Counted from the first letter of the stretch, positions 53,544-62,336 are shown. The stretch is 64,000 nucleotides of DNA from Sphingomonas bacterium (GCA_030149245.1 JASBRX010000022.1:62001-126000); one strand, 5' to 3'. Numbers and translations are program-made. Notes: generated by a model from the letters alone, not told the origin.

Positions 53544-54800
53544 CTAGCGCACCGACTTGATCGGAAACACGCATAGCGCGGACCCAAATACGAACACGAC
53601 GGCGGCCCAGAAGATCACGCGATAGTCGTTGCCGAAGGCGCTGAGCAGGATCGCGGCCATGACCGGACTGATGATCTGGGGGATGTTCACGGCAGTCGTC
53701 AGGATGCCGAGATCCTTGCCTTCGTCGCCCAGCGCGCTCTTCGGCAGCACCTGCGTCATCAGCGCCATGTCGATTGACATGAACATCCCGTACCCGACCC
53801 CGATGATCGCGGCATAGACCCACATCCCCTGCATCGTCGGGGCGACGAGCGGGGCGACCATCGCGCAACCCATGATCAGGCTGCCCAGGATCACGAACGG
53901 CTTGCGGCGCTGGTAGCGATCCGACAGCCAGCCCGAGCCGAGCGAGGAGATGACGAGGCAGACCAGCGTGATGATCGCCATATTGGCGATCGCGATGTTC
54001 GATTCGGCGTTACCCAGCCCGATATAGTCGCGCAGGATGTAGAGCAGATACGCCGCCACAGCCTGATAGCCCATGTAGATGAAGAAGCGGCTGGCGAACG
54101 CCCAGGCGAAATCGGGATGCTCGCGCGGCGAGATCCAGAAGCCCTTGAGGAACTCGCCCCAGCGCATCGGGCGGCGCGGCATCGCATCGCTCGGCGGCTC
54201 GCGGTTGATCGCAACGAACGCGACGCACGACGCGGCGATGGCTCCGGCGAACAGGCCGTAGGCGAGCACGCGCTCTCCGGCGAGATAGCCCGCGACGACC
54301 GTCCCGGCAGTCAGCCCCGCGGTCATGCCCGCGCCGACGATGCCCGAAACCCCGCCGCGTGTTTCTGGCGCAAAACGGTCGGCGATCAGCGTCGTCATCG
54401 CCGGTTGCATCGAATTATAGGCGATGGCGGCCATCACCCACAGCACCATCAACGACCAGAAGCTGGTCATCCATGACACGCCGAACAGCGCCAGCGATCC
54501 GATCAGCGACGCAATGGCGATCCAGGGCGAACGGCGACCCCAGCGGCTGCGCGTGCGATCCGATAGCGCGCCGGCGATCGGGGTGGTGAGGGTCGAGAAG
54601 ATCGAGGTGATCGCGAACAGCAAGGCAAGGTTGTTCGCCTTGGACCCCTCATCCAGTTCGGCGATCTGGTTGGGTAGCAGCACGCCGAGCACGCCGCTGT
54701 AGAGCGCCATCAGCAGGAAGAAATTGATCATCAGCGACAGCTGGAGCTTGGTCCGCTGCGGGCCGAGAACATGGGGATGCGTCGGTGCCGCGGTGGCCAT
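53544..54800 (-). CDS. MFS transporter (GPH/sugar type)
   Basis: A 418-residue permease with twelve predicted helices. The loop 2-3 motif reads GALSDRTRSRWGRRSPWI, typical of the disaccharide/GPH-like branch, and the second repeat has GSGWLSDRYQRRKPFVILG. It probably moves a sugar or sugar oligomer released in the periplasm across the inner membrane. It lies downstream of the enolase-superfamily gene (43 bases) on the same strand and is therefore controlled through operator site 3 upstream of that gene. Confidence 0.85.
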   Translation of the reverse strand: MATAAPTHPHVLGPQRTKLQLSLMINFFLLMALYSGVLGVLLPNQIAELDEGSKANNLALLFAITSIFSTLTTPIAGALSDRTRSRWGRRSPWIAIASLIGSLALFGVSWMTSFWSLMVLWVMAAIAYNSMQPAMTTLIADRFAPETRGGVSGIVGAGMTAGLTAGTVVAGYLAGERVLAYGLFAGAIAASCVAFVAINREPPSDAMPRRPMRWGEFLKGFWISPREHPDFAWAFASRFFIYMGYQAVAAYLLYILRDYIGLGNAESNIAIANMAIITLVCLVISSLGSGWLSDRYQRRKPFVILGSLIMGCAMVAPLVAPTMQGMWVYAAIIGVGYGMFMSIDMALMTQVLPKSALGDEGKDLGILTTAVNIPQIISPVMAAILLSAFGNDYRVIFWAAVVFVFGSALCVFPIKSVR

Positions 54801-54843
54801 CAGTCTCTCCGGTGCTTCTGCTTTTCGTGGATTGCGCTAGTCG

Positions 54844-55995
54844 TCATTCGGCGACAAGCGGGCGTTCGGGCACCAGCCGGAGCCCGGCCTGACGTGGCCG
54901 CCGGTGGGGGCCGCCCTCGCTGCTCCAGCCCGCGCCGCTGCCGTTACCGATCATTGCTTCGTCCACGACGATGCCCAGCCCCGGTGCATCGCCGAGCCGG
55001 ATACCGCCATCGCCGATCTGCTGATCGACCGACAGGCCGACCGGCCAGTTCAAATCCTGCACTTCGATCCCGATCATGTTGGGCAGCGCGGCGGCCGCAT
55101 GTGCGATCGGGTTCGCGTCATAGCCGACCGGCGATACGGGCAAATTGCGCGAATGCGCCGCCATCGCGACGCGCAGGAAATGGGTGATGCCCCATACGCT
55201 CCCGGCTTGGACCACATCGACCGCGCCTGCATCGAACAGCGGCGCGAACTGGTCGAGCCCGGTCAGATTCTCGCCCGTCGCAACCGCCGCGCGGCATGCG
55301 CGGGAAATCGCGGCATGGCCCGCCGCGTCCCAGCGGCGCACCGGTTCCTCGATCCAGGTCAGGTCGATGTACCGTTCGATCTCGGCAAGGTGGCGCACCG
55401 CTTGCTTGACGTTCCATGCCTCGTTCACGTCCAGCATCATGGCGGGGCGGTCGCTGTTGACGGACAGGATGTCGCGTGCCGCAAGCAGGCGGGCGATGTC
55501 GCGATCCAGATCCTTGCCGCCCTTGATCTTGGCGGAGGAAAAGCCGTGATCGGCCCAGGTCCGGTAGTGCGCGGCGAAATCGTCGTCCTTCAGGCCGTAG
55601 CACAGCCCTGAGGCATAGCCCGGCACGAACCGGTCGAGCGCGCCCAACGTGCGCCACAAGGGTTCGTCCGCCAACTTGGCCTTGAGGTCCCACAGCGCCA
55701 TGTCGACCGCAGCGATCGCGCCATAGGTGGCACCGGCATGGCCGCTCTTGAACACATGCGCCAGCATCGAGTCATACAGCGCTGTCACCGCGCGAGGATC
55801 CTGTCCCTCGACCGCCGGAAACACGCGCGCAATTTCGCTATGCTGGCCCAGCCCGATGCCGGTCAGCCCGCCGTCGGTCTCGATCAGCAGGATCGGCACT
55901 TCGGTGACGCCCGTCTTGACGATGCCGTTGACGTCGCCGACGGGGCGGCCCCAGTCGTGAACGGTCGTCAGGCTGCGATATCCGGTGATCTTCAT
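54844..55995 (-). CDS. Enolase-superfamily protein with non-standard active site
   Basis: A 383-residue mandelate racemase/muconate cyclase-type protein. Visible: AAVDMALWDLKAKL (capping-to-barrel junction), K-x-K in SAKIKGG, metal ligands Asp in LDVNEAW, Glu in WIEEPVRRW and Glu in TGENLTGLD. Missing: the Asp of the dyad, where the usual Pro-Asp is VVQAGSVWG, and the catalytic His, where the usual Pro-His reads VSPVGYDA. A Lys-based lyase or racemase may remain. I start at ATG 55995 (MKITGYRS); the frame continues upstream into the promoter. The substrate should be an acid sugar of the regulon. Confidence 0.8.
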   Translation of the reverse strand: MKITGYRSLTTVHDWGRPVGDVNGIVKTGVTEVPILLIETDGGLTGIGLGQHSEIARVFPAVEGQDPRAVTALYDSMLAHVFKSGHAGATYGAIAAVDMALWDLKAKLADEPLWRTLGALDRFVPGYASGLCYGLKDDDFAAHYRTWADHGFSSAKIKGGKDLDRDIARLLAARDILSVNSDRPAMMLDVNEAWNVKQAVRHLAEIERYIDLTWIEEPVRRWDAAGHAAISRACRAAVATGENLTGLDQFAPLFDAGAVDVVQAGSVWGITHFLRVAMAAHSRNLPVSPVGYDANPIAHAAAALPNMIGIEVQDLNWPVGLSVDQQIGDGGIRLGDAPGLGIVVDEAMIGNGSGAGWSSEGGPHRRPRQAGLRLVPERPLVAE

Positions 55996-56041
55996 ATGTG
56001 ACTGACATCCCCAGCACGGGCGCTGCGTCGCCCGGCATTTA

Positions 56042-56058
56042 AACATAGTATGTATGAT
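56042..56058. promoter_or_regulatory. GntR-type palindrome, site 3
   Basis: AACATA-GTATG-TATGAT lies in the gap between the divergent enolase-superfamily gene and the GntR gene, about 50 bases from the first and 90 from the second. It fits autoregulation of the regulator and control of the enolase-MFS pair. Confidence 0.7.
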
Positions 56059-56144
56059 CTTTAAAAATCTGCAAGCCCTTGACGCTGTGGTGCTTGCGGT
56101 TCCATCGGTTGGAGCAGGATGATTTGGGTGAGCGAGAAGGACGA

Positions 56145-56879
56145 ATGAATACTGAGCCGCCCGTCGCGCCGCAGCGGCTGCGCCGCCGTCCGCGACTCTC
56201 GACCGCCGTCGTGGAGGATCTGGTCAATTCGATCGTGATGGGGACCTATCCGATCGGCACCGCGCTCCCGCCTGAGAATATCCTGTGCGATATCTACGAC
56301 GTCAGCCGCACGGTGGTGCGCGAGGCGACCACCGCCCTGACCGAAAAGGGGCTGGTCGTGTCGCAGCAGGGGCGCGGGACGATCGTGCGCGACAGCCGCG
56401 CATGGAACATGCTCGACCCGATGATCCTGTCCGCCCTGTTCCAGGGCGAAGACGGGCTGCGCTATCTCGACAATCTGTCCGAAGTGCGCAGCTTGCTCGA
56501 ATCGGCGATGGCGGCAAAGGCGGCGGCAAACGCGACGCCCGAATCGCTGACCGAGCTGACCGCGCAGATCGAAAAACTGGAAGAACTGGTCCCGATGCCC
56601 TCGGCCTATGTGCATGAGGATCTGAAGTTCCACGACATCATCATGCGCATGTCGGGCGACCGGCTGAGCAAGGCGATCATCGACGGCATTCAATCCGAAG
56701 CGCTGCGCACGCACGGCTATTCGGGCAAGCTGAGCGTCGCGCATGTGCGGGCGACGCAAGAGGCGCATCGCAAGGTCTATGAGGCGATTGCTGCCGGCGA
56801 TCCCGACGCGGCGGCACGGGCGATGCGTGAGCATATCGCCGGGTCGTGGGAAAAGCGGCGGGCGCAGCCGCGGGGCTGA
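56145..56879 (+). CDS. GntR-family (FadR subgroup) transcriptional regulator
   Basis: A 244-residue regulator. The winged helix-turn-helix spans about residues 18-80: LSTAVVEDLVNSIVMGTYPIG, then LCDIYDVSRTVVREATTALTEKGLV and the wing QQGRGTIVRD. The helical FCD domain follows from about 100, with EVRSLLES, FHDIIMRMSGD (metal/ligand Asp-His pattern) and THGYSGK, ending AAARAMREHIAGS. FCD domains bind small organic or sugar acids. I use ATG 56145 with AGAAGGA just before it. Operator-like palindromes near four transcription units make it the probable regulator of the rhamnose and CoA-linked genes. Confidence 0.86.
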   Translation: MNTEPPVAPQRLRRRPRLSTAVVEDLVNSIVMGTYPIGTALPPENILCDIYDVSRTVVREATTALTEKGLVVSQQGRGTIVRDSRAWNMLDPMILSALFQGEDGLRYLDNLSEVRSLLESAMAAKAAANATPESLTELTAQIEKLEELVPMPSAYVHEDLKFHDIIMRMSGDRLSKAIIDGIQSEALRTHGYSGKLSVAHVRATQEAHRKVYEAIAAGDPDAAARAMREHIAGSWEKRRAQPRG

Positions 56880-56885
56880 TCGCGC

Positions 56886-57242
56886 TCAGGGCTGATCGGC
56901 GAGCGCGTAGATCCGCTCCATCTCGACCCAGGTCTGATCGGGCGCGAAGGGCAGGGGCCGCTGAAAGCCCGCCATCAGCGCGTCCCACGCCGCGACCTCC
57001 GGGTTCGCGAAATCCCGTTTGCGCTTGGTCTCCGGGTCGGGCGCGCGGTCGGTGTCCTGCTCTATCAGCATGAACATGCGGTCGCCGATCAGCCAGATTT
57101 CCAGCAATGTCACCCCGTCCGCGCGGATCGCCGCGTTTACGGCAGCGGGCGGGCCGCCTGGTGCGTGCCATTTGCGATAGGCGGCGATGCGTTCAGGGTC
57201 GTCATGCAGATCGACGGCGAAGCAGCGGCGGACGATGGGCAT
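56886..57242 (-). CDS. rhaM: L-rhamnose mutarotase family protein (DUF718)
   Basis: A 118-residue single-domain protein of the L-rhamnose mutarotase family, which interconverts alpha and beta anomers of L-rhamnose; relatives act on L-fucose. The pattern RRCFAVDLHDDPERIAAYRKWH, LLEIWLIGDRMFMLIEQD and PDQTWVEMERIYALADQ is characteristic, with the usual His and Trp active-site positions. The ATG at 57242 gives MPIVRRCF; an in-frame extension upstream overlaps the operator and is unlikely. It is convergent with the GntR gene (6 bases apart). Confidence 0.85.
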   Translation of the reverse strand: MPIVRRCFAVDLHDDPERIAAYRKWHAPGGPPAAVNAAIRADGVTLLEIWLIGDRMFMLIEQDTDRAPDPETKRKRDFANPEVAAWDALMAGFQRPLPFAPDQTWVEMERIYALADQP

Positions 57243-57292
57243 TTCAAAAACTCCGTGCGGCGTCGATTGACGCGGATGCATACCCTGCCCTA

Positions 57293-57309
57293 AACATCAT
57301 ACGTCTGAC
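57293..57309. promoter_or_regulatory. GntR-type palindrome, site 4 (degenerate)
   Basis: AACATC-ATACG-TCTGAC is between the divergent rhaM and DUF4432 genes. It matches the other three sites at most positions of CAT-x-x-TA-x-GT-x-TG but is the weakest copy. It would place rhaM and the long rightward operon in the same regulon. Confidence 0.5.
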
Positions 57310-57331
57310 AACATGTTGATGGAGCGGATGG

Positions 57332-58510
57332 GTGCCCCAGCTATATGGCGAACGCATGTCGCGACGCGACCTCGCGATGCGGTCCGGGTCGCTGTCCCAG
57401 TTTGCTGGCGTGCGCCTGTCGACGCTGGGCGACGGGGTCGAGCGCGGCGTTCGCTGTCTGGAGTTCCGCACCGGGTCGGGCCTGCGCTTCACCGTGCTGG
57501 TCGATCGCGCGATGGATATTGCCGAGTGCGAGCATAATGGCCGCGCGGTCGGCTGGCACTCGCCGTCCGGTTTCCGCAACCCTGCGCTGCACGACTATGA
57601 GGGCGAGGGTGGCCTTGGCTGGTTCCGGTCGATGTCGGGTCTGTTGATCACCTGTGGCCTCGACCACACATTGTTCATGCATGACGACCCCGCGGGGCAT
57701 TATTTCTATGGCCCGCGCGAGAAGGTGTCGTCGTCGCTGCATGGGCGGGTTGGGACGATCCCAGCGCGGCTGACCGGCTATGGCGAGCGCTGGGACGGTG
57801 ACGCGTGCGTGCTATGGGCTGAGGGGGTCGTCCAGCAATCGACCGTGTTCGGGGAGGATCTGCACCTGATCCGGCGGATCGAGGCGGATGTCGGCGGCGA
57901 CGAGATCCGGCTGATCGATCGCGTGGTCAACCATGGCTTCTACCGCACGCCGCACATGTATTGCTACCACATCAACGTCAGCCATCCGGTGGTTGCGGAA
58001 GGGTCGCGCTATGTCGCGCCGATCCGCGACGTGATCTGGGCGGCGCATGCCGACAGCTATCGTGATCAGGGGACCGGATACCGCACGCTGCCCGCGCCGA
58101 TCGTCAATTTCCACGAACAGGTTTGGCAGCACGACATGGCCCCCGATGCGGACGGCAAGGTCAGCGTCGCAGTGGTCAATGAGGCGATCGGCTTCGGGTT
58201 CGAGGTTCAGACGCGCAAGGACCAGTTCCCGGCGATGTACGAATGGCAGAATCTCCACGCCGGCCATTATGCCGTCGGAATCGAGCCATCGACCAATCAC
58301 GTGCTGGGCAAGGAGTTTGCCCGCGAACGCGGCGAGCTGATCTGGCTCGAACATGGCGATGAGCGTCGTTACGACAGCGTGTTCCGCATCCTGCCGACAT
58401 CCGATGCGGTCGCCGATGCAGTGCAGCGGATCGAGGGCGTGGCGCGCCAGCCAGACGACGAATATCCGGTACCTTCTGGCAATTACCCCCCGATCGGAGC
58501 AGCGAAGTGA
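57332..58510 (+). CDS. Aldose 1-epimerase family protein (DUF4432)
   Basis: A 392-residue beta-rich protein of the DUF4432 group within the galactose-mutarotase superfamily. Segments RRDLAMRSGSLSQFAGVRLSTL near the start, LVDRAMDIAECEHNGRAVGWHSP and the conserved LLITCGLDHTLF and MYCYHINVSHPVV regions are typical. These proteins accompany unusual sugar catabolism, where they presumably mutarotate a sugar or sugar acid. Start is GTG with GGAG upstream. The next gene overlaps its stop (GTGA), making it the first gene of a run of overlapping or closely spaced genes to the right edge. Confidence 0.82.
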   Translation: MPQLYGERMSRRDLAMRSGSLSQFAGVRLSTLGDGVERGVRCLEFRTGSGLRFTVLVDRAMDIAECEHNGRAVGWHSPSGFRNPALHDYEGEGGLGWFRSMSGLLITCGLDHTLFMHDDPAGHYFYGPREKVSSSLHGRVGTIPARLTGYGERWDGDACVLWAEGVVQQSTVFGEDLHLIRRIEADVGGDEIRLIDRVVNHGFYRTPHMYCYHINVSHPVVAEGSRYVAPIRDVIWAAHADSYRDQGTGYRTLPAPIVNFHEQVWQHDMAPDADGKVSVAVVNEAIGFGFEVQTRKDQFPAMYEWQNLHAGHYAVGIEPSTNHVLGKEFARERGELIWLEHGDERRYDSVFRILPTSDAVADAVQRIEGVARQPDDEYPVPSGNYPPIGAAK

Positions 58511-59247
58511 AGGGCCGGGTCGTCCTGTATACCGGCGCTGCGGGCGGGTTGGGGCTCGACACCACATTGCTGCTGCTGGAGCGCGGCGCGCAGGTGGTCG
58601 CGGTCGACAACGACCTGACCAAGGTCGCGGCGTTGCAGAATGCGGCAGCGGGGAAGGGCGAGCTCATTGTCTCGACCGCCGACCTGTCCGACCTGACCGG
58701 ATTCCGCGCCACGCTCGATCGGCTGATCGAGGAGACCGGCGGGTTCGATGTCGTGATCAACAACGCGGCGATCTATCCGTCGAAGCCGTTCGAGAATTTT
58801 TCGGTTGAGGAGCATCAGGCGGTGCAGCGCGTCAATGTCGATGCGGGCATCGTTGCGGTTCAGGCGGCGCTGCCCGGCATGCGCGCCAAGGGCTTTGGCC
58901 GGATCATCAACGTGTCCAGCATCACGCTGTCGGGCGGTTGGGCGAACCTCTCGCCCTATGTCGCGTCCAAGATGGCGCTGATCGGGCTGACCCGGGCTTG
59001 GGCGCGCGAGTTCGGACCCGATGGCGTCACCGTCAACGCGATCGCGCCGGGTGCCTTTCCGACCGACGCCGAGAAAATTCATCCCGATCCTGACGGGTAT
59101 AACCGCATGGTGCTCGACGCCCAGTCGATCAAGCGCCGCGGCACCGCCCATGACATCGCCAACGCCATCGCCTTTTTCGCGAGCGAGGAGTCCGGTTTCG
59201 TCACCGGCCAGACGCTGCACGTGAATGGCGGCTGGACCATGAACTGA
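58507..59247 (+). CDS. Short-chain dehydrogenase of unknown substrate
   Basis: A 246-residue SDR with TGAAGGLG near residue 9, catalytic Ser in VSSITLSGG and Tyr/Lys in SPYVASKMA. The C-terminal segment AFPTDAEKIHPDPDGYNRM differs from the rhamnose SDRs encoded upstream, so a distinct substrate is likely. As the first oxidoreductase of the cassette it may oxidise the sugar or sugar acid mutarotated by the preceding DUF4432 protein. Start is GTG, coupled. The CoA-transferase gene follows after 10 bases. Confidence 0.85.
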   Translation: MKGRVVLYTGAAGGLGLDTTLLLLERGAQVVAVDNDLTKVAALQNAAAGKGELIVSTADLSDLTGFRATLDRLIEETGGFDVVINNAAIYPSKPFENFSVEEHQAVQRVNVDAGIVAVQAALPGMRAKGFGRIINVSSITLSGGWANLSPYVASKMALIGLTRAWAREFGPDGVTVNAIAPGAFPTDAEKIHPDPDGYNRMVLDAQSIKRRGTAHDIANAIAFFASEESGFVTGQTLHVNGGWTMN

Positions 59248-59257
59248 AGGACTAACT

Positions 59258-60451
59258 GTGCAGAATATCCTGAGCGGCATCCGCGTGCTCGACTGTTCGA
59301 TCGCCATGGCCGGGCCGTTCGCGGCGCAGCGCATGGGCGACATGGGTGCCGATGTGATCAAGGTCGAGCCGGTGACCGGCGAGTGGCAGCGCCATGCCCC
59401 GGCGGGCGGCGCGACCGGCAATGAAGTGTGCGTGTCGTTTCTGGCGCTCAACCGCAACAAGCGCAGCCTGGCGATCGACCTCAAGTCTGCCGAGGGCAAG
59501 TCGCTGTTGCTGGAGATGGTCAAGGACGCCGACGTCTTCCTCCAGAATTACCGCCCCGGCGTCGCCGAGCGACTTGGCGTGGACTATGCGACGCTGTCGG
59601 CGATCAACCCGCGGCTGATCTATGTGTCGATGTCGGGCTATGGCGAGGATGGGCCGTACCGCTTCTTCCCCGGGCAGGACCTGTTGCTGCAGGGCATGTC
59701 CGGCGCGATGCTGTCCGCCGGGGTCGAGGGCGCGCCGCCATCGCCCGCAGGCCAGTATCTGGTCGATGCGATCACCGCCTATTCGGCGTTCGAGGGCGCG
59801 CTTGCCGCGCTGTTCCACCGCGAGCGGACCGGCGAGGGGCAGCTGGTTCAGGTCAACATGCTCGACGCGATCACGACGATCCAGATGCAGGAATTGTCGG
59901 TGTTCACGGTCGGTAACAAGCCGCAATCGCGCTCGGCCGAGCCGCATGCGCACAGCTATATCCGCGCGCCCTATGGGGTGTTTGCGACCGCCGATGGCTA
60001 TATGACGCTGGCGATGGCGCCCTATGCCAAGCTGGCCGAACTGTTCGACGACCCGTTCTTTTCGACCCTCGATGACCAGCGCGACGGCTGGGCGATGCGC
60101 GACGCGATCTTCGCCAGGGTGCGCGAGAATCTGTTGAAGCGCTCGACAGCAGAGTGGCTCGCGGCGATGCGCGAGCGGGATATCTGGGCGGGGCCGGTCT
60201 ATGGCTATGCCGACCTGGTCGATGATCCGCAGATCGCGCACAACGGTACCTTCGTCGAATATGACCATCGCACCGAAGGTCGGGTCAAGGTGCCGGGCTT
60301 CCCGATCCGCTTTTCCAAGACACCCTCGACGATCGAGCGCGGTGCGCCATTGGTGGGCGAGCATAGCCGCGAATTGCTACGCGAGGCCGGGGTCGATGAC
60401 GCGCGGATCAATGCGCTGATCGCGGCGGGCGTGGTCAAGCAGCACGCATGA
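59258..60451 (+). CDS. CaiB/BaiF family CoA-transferase
   Basis: A 397-residue class III CoA-transferase. Typical segments: VLDCSIAMAGPFAAQRMGDMGADVIKVEP at the N-terminus, LALNRNKRSLAIDLKS, LQNYRPGVAERLGVDY, YVSMSGYGEDGPY and the catalytic-Asp region QYLVDAITAYSAFEGALAALFHRE near residues 166-189. These enzymes move CoA from a donor thioester to a carboxylic acid. In a sugar-degrading locus the acceptor may be a sugar acid or its breakdown product. Start is GTG with AAGGA upstream; the next gene overlaps by four bases. Confidence 0.9.
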   Translation: MQNILSGIRVLDCSIAMAGPFAAQRMGDMGADVIKVEPVTGEWQRHAPAGGATGNEVCVSFLALNRNKRSLAIDLKSAEGKSLLLEMVKDADVFLQNYRPGVAERLGVDYATLSAINPRLIYVSMSGYGEDGPYRFFPGQDLLLQGMSGAMLSAGVEGAPPSPAGQYLVDAITAYSAFEGALAALFHRERTGEGQLVQVNMLDAITTIQMQELSVFTVGNKPQSRSAEPHAHSYIRAPYGVFATADGYMTLAMAPYAKLAELFDDPFFSTLDDQRDGWAMRDAIFARVRENLLKRSTAEWLAAMRERDIWAGPVYGYADLVDDPQIAHNGTFVEYDHRTEGRVKVPGFPIRFSKTPSTIERGAPLVGEHSRELLREAGVDDARINALIAAGVVKQHA

Positions 60452-61560
60452 GCGCGCCCGCATATCGCGGCCTGACCTGGGACCATCCGCGCGGCTATAA
60501 TGCGCTGGCGGCCGCTGCTGAGCAGGTGGAGGGGCTGTCGCTGCACTGGGACAGGCAGCCGCTCGAAGGGTTCGAATCGCATCCGATCGCGGATCTGTGC
60601 GCGCGCTACGATCTGGTCGTGCTCGACCATCCGCACGTCGGTGAGGCGGTCGCGGCGGACTGTCTTGTGCCGATCGAGACGCTGTTCGGCGCGGACGAGA
60701 TCGCGGCATGGCAGGCGGCAGTCGCGGGGCCTTCGCTGGCGAGCTATCGCTACGCTGGGCAGCATTGGGCGCTGCCGCTCGACGCGGCGACGCAGGTGAT
60801 GGCTTATCGCCGCGCGACGGTGGAAGCGCCGCCGGTGGCATGGGACGCGCTGCCAGCCTTTGCCGCGCGGCACGCTGTTGCGCTGTCGCTCGCGGGGCCG
60901 CATGCGATCCTGAGCTTTCAGTCGGTGTGCGGGGCGTTCGGTGCTGGGCGCTCCGGCGAGCTATTCATGGACCGCGCGATCGGGCGCGAAGTCTATGCAC
61001 TGATGCTGGCGCTGACCGGCGACGTGACGGTGAAGGCGCAGGCGCTGAACCCGATCGCGATGCTGGGCGTGATCGAGCGGGGGGAGGGCATTGACCTGTG
61101 CCCGTTGATCTATGGCTATGTGAATTATGCGACGCGCGGTGTCGGCTTCGCCGATGCGCCGCGCGGACCGGGCGGGCGGATCGGTTCGACGCTGGGCGGC
61201 ACCGGCATCGGTGTGTCGAAGCGGTGCGCGGTGACCCCGGAGTTGCTCGATCACCTGCGCTGGCTGATGTCCGACGCCACGCAGCGGAGCTTTATCCCGC
61301 AGCATGACGGCCAGCCGGCGCTGCGTGCGGCATGGCAGGATGCGGCCGTGACTGCCGCCACCGGCAATTTCTTTGCCGCGACGCTGGCGACGGTCGAGCA
61401 GGCGCTGTTGCGGCCCCGGCACGACGGCGCGATCGCGTTCCAGACCGCCGCCTCGGCTAGGCTGCGCGCCGCGCTGCTTGCCGGTGAGGCAGCCGATCCG
61501 GTGCTGGACGAACTCGAAACCCTCTATCGCACCCATCATCCGGCAGGAGCCGAAACTTGA
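60448..61560 (+). CDS. Solute-binding-protein-like protein without signal peptide
   Basis: A 370-residue protein with the fold pattern of ABC-transporter sugar-binding proteins: RGLTWDHPRGYNAL at the start, DLVVLDHPHVGEAVAADCLVPIETLF, YAGQHWALPLDAATQVMAYRRA, and GTGIGVSKRCAVTPELLDHLRWLM later. However, it lacks a signal peptide and no ABC permease or ATPase gene lies nearby. It is translationally coupled to both the CoA-transferase and the enoyl-CoA hydratase genes (ATGA, TTGA). I infer a cytosolic role such as ligand or enzyme partner; alternatively a binding protein that lost its leader. Confidence 0.7.
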   Translation: MSAPAYRGLTWDHPRGYNALAAAAEQVEGLSLHWDRQPLEGFESHPIADLCARYDLVVLDHPHVGEAVAADCLVPIETLFGADEIAAWQAAVAGPSLASYRYAGQHWALPLDAATQVMAYRRATVEAPPVAWDALPAFAARHAVALSLAGPHAILSFQSVCGAFGAGRSGELFMDRAIGREVYALMLALTGDVTVKAQALNPIAMLGVIERGEGIDLCPLIYGYVNYATRGVGFADAPRGPGGRIGSTLGGTGIGVSKRCAVTPELLDHLRWLMSDATQRSFIPQHDGQPALRAAWQDAAVTAATGNFFAATLATVEQALLRPRHDGAIAFQTAASARLRAALLAGEAADPVLDELETLYRTHHPAGAET

Positions 61561-62327
61561 CCCAAGACTTGTTGTTCGATGTGGCCGACCATGTCGCCAC
61601 GATCACGCTCAACCGCCCGGCCAAGCTCAATGCGCTGACCCCCGAGATGGCGGCGGCGCTGATCGCTGCGGTGGCCGAGTGCAACACGAGCGATGCGGTG
61701 CGCTGCGTTGTCATCACCGGCGCGGGCGAGAAAGCGTTTTCGGCCGGGTCCGACATCACCACGCTGGACGGCTATGCGACGCCGTGGGACTTCCGCAATC
61801 GCGACGATTATTGCGACGCGCTGCGCGCCTGCCGCAAACCGGTGGTTGCGGCAATCAACGGCTATGCGCTGGGCGGCGGTCTGGAGACAGCGATGGCGGC
61901 CGACATCCGTATCGCCAGCAGCAATGCGCGCTTCGCTGCGCCGGAGATCAAGCTGGGCTGGATCGGCGGCGGCGGGATGGCGGCTGGGCTGACCTATGCG
62001 ATGGGTACGTCCAATGCCGCGATGATGCTGTTGACCGGCGACATGATCGACGCCGGGCAGGCGCTGGCCTGGGGGCTGGTCAGCGAGGTTGTCCGACCCG
62101 ATGCGCTGCTGGCTCGCGCGCACGAGATTGCGGCGACCATCGCATCGCGCGCGCCGATTGCCGCGGAAACGGCCAAGCTCAACCTGCGCGCCGCGCACAC
62201 CATGCCGTGGGAAAAGGCGATCGACTATGAGCGCGACCTTCAGGCGATCTGCTTCGCCACCGAAGATGCGCAGGAGGGGCGCGCGGCGTTCGCCGAAAAG
62301 CGCACGCCGGTGTTTCGGCGGCGCTAG
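61557..62327 (+). CDS. Enoyl-CoA hydratase/isomerase family protein
   Basis: A 256-residue crotonase-fold enzyme. The oxyanion-hole pieces are AFSAGSDI and NGYALGGGLE, and a catalytic-type Glu is present in APEIKLGWIGGGG. It adds water to, or otherwise processes, an enoyl-CoA thioester; the crotonase fold also covers lyases and hydrolases. TTG start overlapping the previous stop, with AGGAG eight bases before. Together with the CoA-transferase it implies that the cassette handles a CoA thioester. Confidence 0.88.
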   Translation: MTQDLLFDVADHVATITLNRPAKLNALTPEMAAALIAAVAECNTSDAVRCVVITGAGEKAFSAGSDITTLDGYATPWDFRNRDDYCDALRACRKPVVAAINGYALGGGLETAMAADIRIASSNARFAAPEIKLGWIGGGGMAAGLTYAMGTSNAAMMLLTGDMIDAGQALAWGLVSEVVRPDALLARAHEIAATIASRAPIAAETAKLNLRAAHTMPWEKAIDYERDLQAICFATEDAQEGRAAFAEKRTPVFRRR

Positions 62328-62336
62328 GGTGGCGGG

